Shown here in pieces: positions 35,101 through 46,298 of a stretch of 64,000 nucleotides of DNA. The position numbers and the translations under genes were made by a program. The notes beneath the pieces were generated by a model that was not told the DNA's origin, did no database searches, and saw only the letters and a program-made list of their open reading frames with translations. The stretch is taken from assembly GCA_965178125.1 (NCBI GenBank), contig OZ237741.1:1240001-1304000 (forward strand), given 5' to 3'. The stretch is from Bilabrum cf. latius. Lineage: Eukaryota; Bigyra: Bicosoecida; Bigyra; Bicosoecida. Each line of letters opens with the position of its first letter. The first letter of the stretch is position 1.

Positions 35101-37091
35101 CGGGAGGCGAGCCCCCTACAGGAGCAGCGGGCGAAGAGGAGCGTACTGAGCAAGACAGTGCCGCGGGTGTGTAGAATGGAGGAAGCGGTCCGCGCATTGG
35201 GCCTGCTTCTGATCGCTAGGAAGCTGTGCCCAGTCCGAATGAAGCTCCAAAGGAGGAGGCTCCGTGGGTCCAGGCTGTGAGAGCAGCTATCGGAGAGAAG
35301 TGCGACAGGCTGCAAGAAGCCATGGTGGCACTGGCTCGACTGGAAAGCGAGCACAAAGTTCCAGTGCCAGAGCTAGACATCGAGCAGCTCCAAGTTGTGA
35401 GCCCTTGCGTGCAAAGCGGTGGCGCAGGCACCGCGCTTACTGCTGCTCTGAGGCTGGGAGCCGAGGAGCCTTCGGAGGAGTACAGACTGGCTCGTGAGGT
35501 AGCTTTGGGGCAGGTGCCGGCGGAAGCTGTCCGGGACAGGGTGAGGCAGATTGCGCGCCGATCGATGGCTCGATTCCAGGGGGGCGTCGAAGGCGAAGAT
35601 GGCGGCGAGGAGGAGGTCACCTCGCTCGAGGACGCGGTGGAGACCCTGGATGCTGTGCTGAGCTCCAGTCTTGATGCTTCCCTTGCAGATGCTGATGCAG
35701 CGGGCTGTGCTGCAGCGCTCAAGACTGGATGCTGGTTCATCCAACAGGCGGAATTCGCCGCAGAGACCGCTGTGCTCCTGGACGCTCGATCCGAGGAGGT
35801 TGCCAGGCAGAGACTCGCGTCCATCGGCCTGGAGCCATCTGCAGCATTGGCCAGCGAGTCAACACAGAGCCCATCCGATCCTGAAGGAGCTGGTTCTGAT
35901 GCAGCTAGGGATGCCGCAGCACCGCCGAAAAGCCAGCCCGACATGATGGATGCCTTTGCCGGGCTCTTGCAGGACGGTGGTGATGATACTGAAACGGCGG
36001 GTGCCTCGGAGAGCAAGACAGGGGATGGAGCGGGGACTCACGAGGGCAAGGAGGGCAGCATCGTGCATGAGGTGCCAGGAGGGGCAGGAGCTGATGCAGA
36101 GCACGGCACAAATACTGGCGGGGATCACGGCCTGCTGGGCAGCCTTGCCGTGTGGATTACGTGGCTGGAGCGCACAGGTGCGGCATCCAAAGCAATCTTG
36201 CAGCTGCTCGGCAGGGTGCACAGCGGTGAACCAGCGGCAATTGCGCTTCTAACTCTGGCATCATCGAGCGAGCAAGTGTCCCACGCAATAGCAGCCGTGT
36301 GCTGCCGGGGCTGCCTAGCCGCTAGGATGCTCCAGGCCTTGTTGGGCAGCGGCGTGGCGACAACTTCCAGCAGTCCCGGAGCATCGGGCGGGCTGGCCAT
36401 CGAGCCGCATGCGAGATGCCCAAAGGACGTATCCGACAGGGTGGATAGGTTCCTCGGTTAGGCGCAAGAGGCACTTGCGATACCTGCCGTTGCGGCCGGG
36501 GTGGCGGTACCGGTTGTAGAGCGGGTGCACTAGCAACTCGTTACAGGCCACGACAACGCTGATGGGGACTAGACCAGCCACCATGTCAGCCTGGCGTCGC
36601 TCCTTGCAGGGGCTGGATCCAACCCTGAAGCCGGCATGGTGGGGTCGAGACGATTGGCGTCGATCGTGCTTCCGTGGTTGAGACAGGTTGTACAGGACTT
36701 GCAGGGGCTCGCACGACCAGGAGCAAGCGATGTGGGGCCAGCGATGAATACTGGTGTAAGGGGCGGCCTGCACAGGTGTGCCCTCACGCTGTAGCCTGCT
36801 GAGGTGTCACGTCGTGGCGCGGCCCACCACGATCGGACCGCGGGATTGGTAGCAGACGCTGTGGATGCCATGCAGCCTGCCGACTTGCTGTCATCACTGG
36901 ACCAGGGAGCCGCGTTTTCGTTGCAAGCAGCGGTAGCGTTGGGGGTATATCCTGCAGCGCTATCGTCTGCAAACGCAACCACTCGGGAGGCGCTGCATCA
37001 GCCAGCCCTGTGGGGGCAGCTGCTGTGCGAGAGGCAGGCTATCACGAAGTACGCGCTGCAGGAGGCGGTCATCCTCCAGCACCGTGTTTGA
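32124..37091 (+). CDS. Synergin gamma/aftiphilin-like clathrin-adaptor accessory protein
   Basis: Synergin gamma binds the AP-1 gamma-ear at the TGN and endosomes through DDFxDF motifs and carries an EH domain. This 1,655-aa single-exon frame ends in TGA and contains twelve UAGs (32142, 32715, 32751, 33423, 33879, 34416, 35172, 35217, 36459, 36531, 36570, 36792). Residues 1-75 look like an EH domain (VVPGRHAAPLLAQAGVKKENL, LRAAWQLID, GQLSPRDSILLLKL). Adaptor-ear type motifs follow: EDDFGDFE, DDFQAFE, EDWGDFD, EDWADFE, DADFADFE and EDFADFE. The C-terminal 600 residues are helical, as in the synergin/aftiphilin tail. Two in-frame low-complexity tracts occur (12-residue Gly/Ala repeats; Ala-Pro). 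The assignment rests on domain order and motifs. Confidence 0.82.
33010..33236. repeat. 36-bp in-frame tandem repeat, six units
   Basis: The unit begins GCAGTGCCGGTGGGCGCTGC and encodes a 12-residue Gly/Ala/Ser/Val repeat in the synergin-like protein. Units are essentially identical, implying recent expansion or homogenisation. Confidence 0.95.
33577..33665. repeat. GCACCT hexanucleotide tract
   Basis: About fifteen GCACCT/GCGCCT hexamers encode alternating Ala-Pro within the synergin-like protein, probably a length-variable linker. Confidence 0.9.
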
Positions 37092-37154
37092 TAGTATAAG
37101 TGCATTCCGCAAAGTAAATAATCACTATGTTGCGCGGTCCAAAACATTTGTTAA

Positions 37155-40100
37155 CCGACCCGGCGAAATCGTGCGAACTTTCGTTAGGTTCGGTCGCGAA
37201 ATTTCGTAAGGTTCGCTTTTGACTTTAGAAATCTGCTGTTCTGTTGCGTATTTGATTACAATTAAACTGTAGTACATATATTTGTATAGTTATGCATCTA
37301 TCAAAGAAGTACTAGGTCCGCATATAGTACAGATGATGAGATCTGAGGTGCCCAAAATATTGCCTCCTCGGTCCAGCTGATGCTCGATCGCGTGCGGGTC
37401 GTCATCTGCAGTCTCGGCGAAGAACTATGATATCTGTACACAAGATGCTTCCCTTCCCCTAATTAAATTGCAATTATATACATAAGATACTTAATCATTG
37501 ATTACACTGCATTATAGTTCCAATACTGCATTTAAGTAGTATCTACAACGCCTCCTTCCGGCGGCCCCTGATTCTGCTGGGCCTATCTTTATGTACTGAA
37601 TACAAAAATGCGTCCGCCGATTTTCATTCCATACACTACCCACGTATACCACATATTATGATTTATATACTGTATCCTTTAAAAGCTCTGCGTGATTATG
37701 GTTTTGCAGAAATCGTCAATAGTGTGGTCTTTGGGCAGGGTGGCCTAGCCGATCTACGAATATAATGTTCAGGCCCACAAAAGAATAGTGCAAATCTTTC
37801 AGCTTCCCGCTAACCCTAATATTAAATACTTATATGGTAAATATACGATTTGGATATTCAAAGTATAATTTACGTTAAAATGTGCAGCGGTATCAAGAGA
37901 ACTACCTCGTGCGCTAAGATCTGTAAATCTTTGTTTCACTGACCACATTAGATCCAGTCAGATTTTTTATTACCAAATTCTGATATTTGTTCTATATACA
38001 TTGCCAATTAATTCAAGAGATTGGCGCAGAAAGCGTCAATTACTCTAGTAAGTGCAATTTTTGGTGGTCCAGTCGAGCCGTACTCGTGACAACTGCCTGG
38101 GGCTATGCATCGCAGTCTTCACCAACGAGTGTCCCTAGTAGCACCATCACCTTACAAGATCATTTATAATAGATGTACATCTAGTAGACACGAGTCATGA
38201 CTTCAAATATTATGTTTGTATTGAATTATGTGACGAAGCTCCGACCTGCACAAATGGTGCTCAAAAAGCAGCTCTAGGTATACAGAAGGACTTTTGAGAC
38301 TGATAATCGCCCATGTATATTTTTAATGATAGTATATAGGGTATACTAGGACCAAACCGAAATAAATGGTCGTGATTATGCCAAACTGCAAGATTTTGAG
38401 CCGAAGCCTCAACCGGCGTGGAGCAATTGCATCCTAATAGCTATCCTAAATCGAGTCAATTATCCTTCGTAAGCTACAGACTAGTGTATATATTCATATT
38501 CTATTGATATAGGAAGTTTGCCTTGAATTGACATCGGTTTGATTGTCTGCAGTGTTGAATGTGCAATTTCCGTGACCACTCTGCAGCAAGGAAGCCTAGC
38601 CCATGCAATAATAATAAAGTGGTACTTCAGGGCGCTAACCAACTTCATTTAACATTCATGTATTAGTTGGTGGGCCCAAAGTATGGTTTACGTCGAATAC
38701 GAACGATATGTTCACGTCAACAACAATGCATCGAGTATGTGTCCAACGCGACACAGACAAGACTGCTTAGGGCTCATCTGCATGATCCACAGTGATGATA
38801 TGAACAAAGTAATGCTTGAATAAGGACAATATAGTAGTTATTATTATTGTTAAACCATTGTATACCCTTTCGATACAACGAACGAGTCTATGTCGAACGT
38901 GCACTACCGCGGGTGCGCCACGACCTCGAAATCCTGCTCAACTCCACGCAGCATCTACTTGATCTTTCCCTACCTACGAGTAGCATAAGGTAATACCATC
39001 CATGCAATTGATTATTTATTAGCCATTTAATCCATGTAGGGCACCGTATTGTTAGATTCGTTACTATTCGAGATATAATCGATATGATTTGGAGGCACCT
39101 CCGAGTCTCGCTCAGCATCAAACTAGAATCTGCTATACAGCTGCAAGTCTGTGCTTCAAGGCATGACTTATGCTACAAATGTTAGTCCCATTACAGTAAC
39201 AAGCATATATTAATAGTAGTCGTGCTTACTTTGGGATTAAATCAGCCATGAACAAGCTACTGAAGGACTCCCAACTTAGGCACCGGTTCGACTTGCTCGG
39301 AAACCCGATCAAGTCAGAGCAACAGTTGTGCTTCCTTACACTACAAAAAGCCGTGTACGCTTGAAGTTACTGCATTTAACACGTAGATAATAAGGTATAA
39401 CATGTATTCTGGCAAGTTAACTTTTTGTTTAGGCTTTACATGGCAAGCATGGTATGCTGAAGGCTGGTGCGTCGTCGACTCTGTCAGCCTCCAACCGAAA
39501 CTTGTCCTGACTTCTACGCTCCATTCTAGCCTTCAAGAATAAAAATTGACTAATGCGTTACAACCATCTGTATAATATCCACATATTTAGCAATGCGCTA
39601 AGATAATACCGTTCTCTTTTGTTTATTTTGCTTGATTCTGCCAGGTTGTCACTACACAATCGGCAAGTAGCTAGGTAGGGGTCAGTTGACTGGAGTTTAT
39701 AATCCATCCTCGCCAGTTTTGTGGCCATAAAATAATGTATATTGGAGTATATGGCGTGATTGTAGTGCGCATTCATTGAAAAATTATGTATAGCTTGAGC
39801 CATGCTGCGTTCATGTCAAGAGCGTGATTCGGCCAATTTAAAGTCAAATCATAACCAGCGCATAATTTGATGTAGCCATAAAATAGAGGCACGTCAAGTT
39901 GAATTATAGTTGCCACAACTGCGAATAATACATTAAGATTACGGGTTGATCAATTTGATTTATGCTGGCTACTAAGGAGAATGCTATAGACGCGCAGCCT
40001 CGGACACCAGTGCCACGCGAACCTGGTCAGAGCGCATGTATTGGCAGATTTAAATGCAATATTGCAGTCCCCGGCAGTTAAGCTACATTTTACATCAACA

Positions 40101-40571
40101 TTCACATGTTTGAGCTTGCATTTGACTTCAATTTCTTCGTATCTGCTTACCAGGGGCTGGTTCTGTTGAAGTCTGGCTAGCGCCCAACTCGCAGACCAAA
40201 ATTTCATAGACAGCATTTCTCGACGTTGGTGTAGAACTGGCCGGACGCTAATTTATATTTTATTATTATATCAATAAATAATGTATTGGTTGTATTATTA
40301 TTACAATTACATATCCATGGAGTAAGAATATGAGCTTCCAAAAAACCGTGTCGCGATCAGAGCAAAATTATTGAGGCCCCATGTAATTCATCAATGAAGC
40401 CACCTACCGAATGCACAGCCGGCTATTACGTAGTTAATGAAGTTGATTTACTATTTCAACTATCAAAAGTAAAATTGGCATTCGTTATGCCTTTGAATTT
40501 TGACACGATTCGGAGGGGTACCAACCGATGAAATCCCGGAACTGCCGAAAGTTGGGTTTTCGCCGGGTCGG
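37155..40571. mobile_element. AT-rich non-autonomous TTAA/TIR element (piggyBac-like ends)
   Basis: A 3.4-kb block of visibly AT-rich sequence sits abruptly in GC-rich DNA. Its ends are inverted repeats: CCGACCCGGCGAAA from 37155 and its reverse complement ending at 40571. A weaker second match (AACTTTCG) lies further in on both sides. Both ends are flanked by TTAA (37151-37154 and 40572-40575), as expected for a TTAA-specific piggyBac-type insertion. No open frame exceeds about 90 codons even when UAG is read through casually, and no transposase DDD motif is visible, so the element is non-autonomous or decayed. It lies between the 3' ends of two convergent genes. Superfamily assignment is from ends and target site only. 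Confidence 0.62.
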
Positions 40572-40620
40572 TTAAGAAAAATCAGGGTAATACCCACAAG
40601 AAGCAACCCCGTGGCCCTCC

Positions 40621-43600
40621 TCATGCCTTGCTAGTCCATGACACTGCCTTGCCTTCCAGCAGCACAACAGGGCCGCTCGGACTGCTGCCATGTACGCCAA
40701 GCGTGTCCAGCCTAAGCCCCTACGTCTCGTAGGCCCCTCCAGCCACGGTCATGCGCACCGTGTACTGCACCCCGCCGGGCACCACCACCCCCTCGACCCT
40801 CCCCGCTGCATCGGGGATGTACCAAGGAAGCGAGAACGGCGCGTCCACCTGCGGATGGAACTGCATGGATCCTTTGCCCGCACGTAGGTCGACCAGCTGC
40901 CCCGAGAGAGCAAGCGGGGTCCTCCAGGAAGACATAAAGTACCCGTAGTGGCTCGTGATGTACGGGTACCCAGAGGCCGGCGTGTAGGGCCCTCCCAGCA
41001 GGCCTGCCACGTTCCACTCGTCCCGCAGGTCCCGCCACCTGCCCATGCTCTTGAGCGGCTGCGCCAGTGCCTCCTCCACGCTCACATTGGCCGGGTGCCC
41101 GGTGGTCTCCTTGAGGGTCTGGTTCAGCCGCATCATGAGGCTGGCCCAGTTGGGGCTGCCCATCTGCCACACCTGGCCATCCCGAGATGACGGCTGCTTG
41201 GGGTCCGGGTCTCGGCCCGTCATGATCACGAGTCCGTGCGGTCCATCGTTGCGCTCTTGCTCGGTGAGCAGATGCTCCACGGCCTTGGAGGGGTCTGCCA
41301 GCAGGTCAGAGAATCCAAGGTCCTCGCCGCACGTCATGCCGAAGAATGTGTCTGCCATCACAGACTTGTTGTTCCCGTAGTAAGCGGCGTAGTGCCCGAA
41401 ATCAAAGCCCTTGTCTGGGGCCGCGCCCACCCACAGCATCTGGTCCAGCCCGGTCTGGGCCTTGGCCTTGGCTGCTGTGCACGCTGCCGCCAGGTCGGAG
41501 CCACCGACCTGTTCGGCCAGCAGAACGCACGCGTCCATGGCCATGAGATGGAAGGCCGTGCTATACGTGGAGATGGGGTATCCGTTGAGTCCCAGGATGT
41601 CGTAGGTGGTCTGCAGCTTGTAGGGCTGGTAGCCCCACTGGGTCGAGTTGCTGATGGACATGTGCCACTCGGCAGCCCGCTTGCAGTAAGGGTACAGCTC
41701 CTCCGTCAGCGCGGTGTCGTTGGCCCACAGCAGGAACTCGGACACGTACAGAAGGTAAGCGCTGCTCACATCGGACATGACCCGCCCGCATGGGGTGTCA
41801 TACTCCGGCACGCCGCGCATGCACCCGCACCCCAGCTGCTCTTGCACCATGCCATCGCCTCCCTGTCCCGCGCCCCATGCCCTGAGGTTGGATTTCACCA
41901 CATCGGAAAAGAAGGCCGTGTACGGGATGTGCCGCTCCTGGTTGTTGTGCACAGAGTCAACATTCACGCAGTCCATGGCCTCGAACTGGCGCCACTGCCT
42001 GTCCGCGAACCACTGCAAGGACCTCGTGTGGCTCAGCGAGTTCACCAGCATGTCGGCGATGGGCAGGGGCAGGCTGCTCGCGCCCAGAAAGGCATCGTGG
42101 GTGCCCTTGATCTTGCTCAACGTCACCGCGCGGGCGCCCAGCATCGAGGCGGCGGCGGCGTGGGCCGTGGGATACATGGCAGCGTACGCGTTGCCCACGG
42201 GCTTACCCAGCCAGGTCTAGTTCGGGAAGGACCATGCCAGCACCACGTCAACGGTCACGTTGGTGCCTGCAGGGGCGGCAAAAGGCACCGCGACTGCAGC
42301 CACGGGATCGCCCTCCCCCACGGCTCCCTGCATCCCCGCCCCGGCCGACGTTGAGCTCCACAGATCCCCGAGCGTCGATCCGGTGGCTATCGCGCCGGCA
42401 TCGCATGCCTGTCCCTGCGACTCGAAGCACAGCCCGATCTCGCCACGGGTGGGCCCCGGGGCCTGCCTCGAGTGCAGCAGGCAGCATATTCCATCCTGGT
42501 CTTGCGCCAGCCAGCTGCCCTTGACCCCGGAGAAGGAGCCCTGCTCGAAGGCGTTCTCGGGCACGTCCGGGTGCAGCGTGCAGGGCCCGCCCGACGGCAT
42601 GGTCCACGAAGCGCAGGAGGCGCTGCCCTGGCACTGCGCGAGGCAATCGCGGGGTGTGCCGGCGCCGACACGCACGGATCTTGAGCCATAGCTGCTGCCA
42701 CCGCCGCTGCTGCTGCCTCTGGCCATATCGTCTTCCAGCGGGATGGACAGAGACACGAAGAACCTCCCAACCACGTCCTTGGACCCGGGCCCGTCGTTCT
42801 GGATCCCCGCGCTCAGCACAACGGCCGGTCGGGAGCTCGCGTTGACGTCCCCTGGCTGCCAGGAGCTGTATCCGAACAGGGAGGCGCCCTGCAGCCCCGC
42901 CGCCCCCACCCGGGGGTCGTCCACGTCCAGCCGGGCCACGGGGTGCGCGCCCCTGTAGCTGATCTGGGCCGCGGGCTGGATGGCGTCCCGGCTGGCTGGA
43001 TCGTGCACGTGCGTGGCAAAGGGCAGCTTGGTGTCGGTGAGGGGCCCCACCCCCCCATCTGCAGCCCCTGCACTCGCCCGCGGGAGAGAGAGGCCCGAGG
43101 CGGAGGCTTGTTCCACGACGATCCCCGCCATGGTGGAGTTGAGCCAGGCGTACTTGGCTGCCCCCGCCGGGCTCTGGTTCACCACGGTCCAGTCACGGAA
43201 GGAGCCGTCTGCCCTCAGCTCTACGTTGCCCGTCGACAGACCGCCCAGCGGCACGGCGGATCGCATGCCCGTGGGGGGGGTGGCCCCGTGGCCCGCCGAT
43301 GGCTTGTCGATCGTGCCGCTCGACACGATGGGGTTGGCCTTCGGGTTGGGCTGCGTGCTCTTCAGATAGCAGCACGGCTGTCCGTTGATGCAGTCCTTGA
43401 ATGCAGAGGGTGCATGGGCCGCCCACACGAACGCCACGCACGGCCCGTCCTCGCAGCACATGGCCTGGCAGGCCTCGGTCGATGGCACATGCGGCGCGGT
43501 CTTGTAGTCTCCGCCCGGGAGGTCGGTGCCGTTGCTCACCGCAGAGGGGTTACAGACTGCCATAGATGCCGTTTGTGTTCCTGCCGGCGCAGTCGCAGGA

Positions 43601-44085
43601 TCAGGATTCGCGCCTGACAGGTGGCAGCAAGTGCTGGTTGTGCAATCGCCTACCGGGGACGCCGCAAATTCTTCGAACGTCCACGACTGGCACCGCGGCG
43701 AGTCGGCACAGCATCTAGATGAGCATGTGGCAGCATCCGTGGCCGGGGCAGCGGCGTAGTCTTGTCCGAGCCTCGACTTGCCGGTTCTAATGCCGTCTGG
43801 CTCTGAGCAGATCGGCTCCATTGACGAGTTCGCAGGGCTCCGGGCATCCATGAATAAGTACTCGCAAGAGCCTTCCGCTGCCCATGCGTAGTTTGCCTTT
43901 CGCACGCGGTCCGGCTCAAGGTATCCGCACGGCGTCGTTCCATAATAGAAGTTGTCGGTAGCGAGCACAGGGTCGACGGGGCTCTCGAATGTAAGCTCCC
44001 ACAGCCCATCGCTCGGGAGTTGCCAGCCATGTGCATTGGCAGTAATGAATGTGCAAATCGCTGACAAGCAAACGGGGAGATGCAT
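40621..44085 (-). CDS. Secreted GH116-family glycosidase with Cys-rich PAN-like modules
   Basis: GH116 includes beta-glucosidases, beta-xylosidases and GBA2-type glucosylceramidases. The 1,154-aa single-exon frame ends in TGA, with UAGs at 42217-42219 (SFPN[UAG]TW) and 40720-40722. A signal peptide (MHLPVCLSAICTFITANAHG) is followed by two or three Cys-rich modules (CSSRCCADSPRCQSW, CQAMCCEDGPCVAFVW) of the PAN/apple kind, with a similar Cys-rich block inserted near residues 480-540. GH116 landmarks are VPLGGLSTGNVELRADGSFRDW at the N-domain and, in the alpha/alpha toroid, DGPHGLVIMTGRDPDP, GEDLGFSDLL and the LRDEWNVAG region. Secretion plus adhesive-type modules suggests action on extracellular glycans. 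Catalytic acids were not assigned residue by residue. Confidence 0.78.
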
Positions 44086-45173
44086 GGTTCGGCCCGATTA
44101 CGGGTTGCGTTATGATCCGTCCAGGCACTGTGCGACGGCTGGCGTGAAAATCTGGTTTTAAGCTTGTACCGTAGAGTTTAGGTTTGGCCATGGGCCTATC
44201 AAGCCGGGCCATGGCTTTACGCTTCAGCGGCTGCCTCCTGCCGCACGCCCCGTGGCAGTGCCCATCTGCCCCGTGCTGGAGACGACTCATCTGGCTCAAG
44301 ATGGAGAGCCATGCGCCCTGGCACAGCGGTATCATCAGCAGAGGCTGGAATGTGCTGGCTGGTCATGCCTGGACTCCTGGGGCCCTCGATAGGCCTAGTG
44401 CCGAAGATGTATGGCACTGGAATGCTGTCTTACATCAGGCTGCATGGCAACCATCGGGACTGCCAGTGCCACTGGCATCATGATCGACTTGTGTGTTGGC
44501 ATCATGCATCGTGCATCGGGCATCGCGAAGGAACCAGGGTAGTCGGACGGCTGCTACTACCAACCATTGGTATGCGCAACGCACCGCAAGTGGCCACCAC
44601 ACACTGGCGGTGCACTGGCGGTGGCATGCGGCTCAGCGGCGACTCGGACTCGGAGCTGCCACTCACGCAAACGCTCCCGGACATTCTTGCTGCCATGGCC
44701 AAAGGATCGCACTTGTCAGACAATCCATCAACAACAGCTTTACAATATGCTGAGAGAGGACGGTACGTCTGACTCCTGCTCCTTGGATGGGTTGGGCGGC
44801 CCCCCCCGCTAGCGGCAGCGGGGGACTACGCAGTCCTCACTCAGTGGATGTGCTTGACCGCGTTCCGTTGCAAAGCTGTGGGCCACGTGAGAGGCGGCGA
44901 TGGTCGCGCGTCCGGGACCGCACTGCCACAGCATAGCTGGTGGTCTGACACACTCTACTGACTTGACGAAATGTATCTGCTTTGTGCCCCCGGTCCCTCC
45001 CCCCCCCCATGGCCTACAGGTACACAAGTAGGCTTTGGGTGCGAAATTGGAAACTGGACATGGCTCCCTATCCGATTCCAAACCGGATTCGACCACGGCT
45101 CTTGAATGTAACGTGTACAAAATGGATATGGGAAGCCAGCGAATGAGACGGCAAAACATGGGCCGAAATAGAT
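44086..45173. other. Intergenic region, about 1.1 kb
   Basis: This is the divergent region between the GH116 gene (-) and a Cys-rich secreted protein (+). It contains short GCATC-type repeats near 44490-44525. Open frames such as 44311-44772 show no domain. No RNA gene is recognised. Confidence 0.45.
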
Positions 45174-46061
45174 ATGATTCTAGATAAATTGTTGTACCTG
45201 TACATTTTAATCGGATATGCAGCCGCCATGCGACCATCAGGGCAGGCATTCAGGCAGCTGTCGATGCGGGGTAGTGCTGCTGATTGGTCACGGTTCACGT
45301 CCAGGCATGCATCGCGCATTGAGCATCTGGAGGGAGGGGAATGCAGCGGAATTACTGCAAAGGTATGCAACCCCTGTCCAGCTGGCGAGAATAACAATTG
45401 CGAGGACGTTGGCAAGCAGTGCCAACGGTCGCTATGCAACCCGCTGTGTCTCGGCGATGCCCTCTTCTCGTGCGAAATAGTCGGAAAGAAAGGATTTCAA
45501 GTAAATTCTGCGGAATCTGCGGCCCTTTGCGCCCAAATTCGCGGTTGGGCCTGCAGCGAGAAGTTCGACTGCTGCAAAGCGGCCGAGAAGGAGCCCGAGC
45601 TGGAGGAGCCTGGTCCATCTGTCGATGATCCCCTGACGTCCTGGGTCGTCAACTAGGCAGGAAAGGGAGCCACACAATCTGCCTGGCCTACTTTGATGGC
45701 CCGGCCCCCGCTGCCAATCGGGCAGTGCACGCGTGACCGTCTCGACAAGTCGGCGAGCGAGCGAACGTGCACCGAGTGCCAGGCCCGCCTCGAGGCCCGC
45801 ATGCGGCTGAACGAGGACGGCTGCAAGGCCTTCATGCCGCCGGGGGCAGACCCCGCGGAGGAGAGCAGCGGCGCAGCCCTTGCTCTCATGCACGAGCGGT
45901 GCATGGCGATGGTGACTGAGCTGGGTGGCAAGGTGGGGCAGGTGCTGTCGGAGGCCAACAAATGGCTGTGCGGGTGCGCTGGGTGCTGCGAGGGCAAGGG
46001 GGCCAAGGAGGACGCCCCTGATTTCGGGGAGTGTCCTTTCCCCGTGTTTGGGATCACTTGA
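45174..46061 (+). CDS. Cys-rich secreted protein, unknown function (295 aa)
   Basis: The frame runs from ATG 45174 to TGA 46059-46061 with one UAG (45654-45656). A hydrophobic start (LLYLYILIGYAAA) suggests a signal peptide. The first mature half contains closely spaced cysteines (CNPCPAGENNNC, CQRSLCNPLC, CSEKFDCC). The second half has another set (CTECQARLEARM, CGCAGCCEGK). The pattern suggests two disulphide-rich modules joined by an acidic Pro linker that contains the UAG. I do not recognise the family. It lies between two secreted glycoside hydrolase genes, which may reflect a shared extracellular setting. Confidence 0.68.
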
Positions 46062-46298
46062 TTTGACGTGCCGTCATGGTGCTTGCGGTTGTGCGAGAAG
46101 TAATTAGCAAGCAATGAATGGTCCATGCTCCTGTGACCCGACGAAGACTGCAAAAAGTGTAACACTGCGTGCGTGATAATCATGATGCGAGCGGGCGTGC
46201 CTTGACCGAGCCTCGCTCTCGAACGCGAGAAAGACAACGCACGCGCCACCAAAATCCGGATATTGCAACCAGAACCCCCGCCCCACACCAGGCCTAGA

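Noticed and set aside
37155-40571. Organelle DNA insertion or a centromere
   Set aside because: No organelle gene or rRNA/tRNA fragment is recognisable, and inverted repeats with TTAA at both edges fit a transposon better. A centromeric role was not testable.
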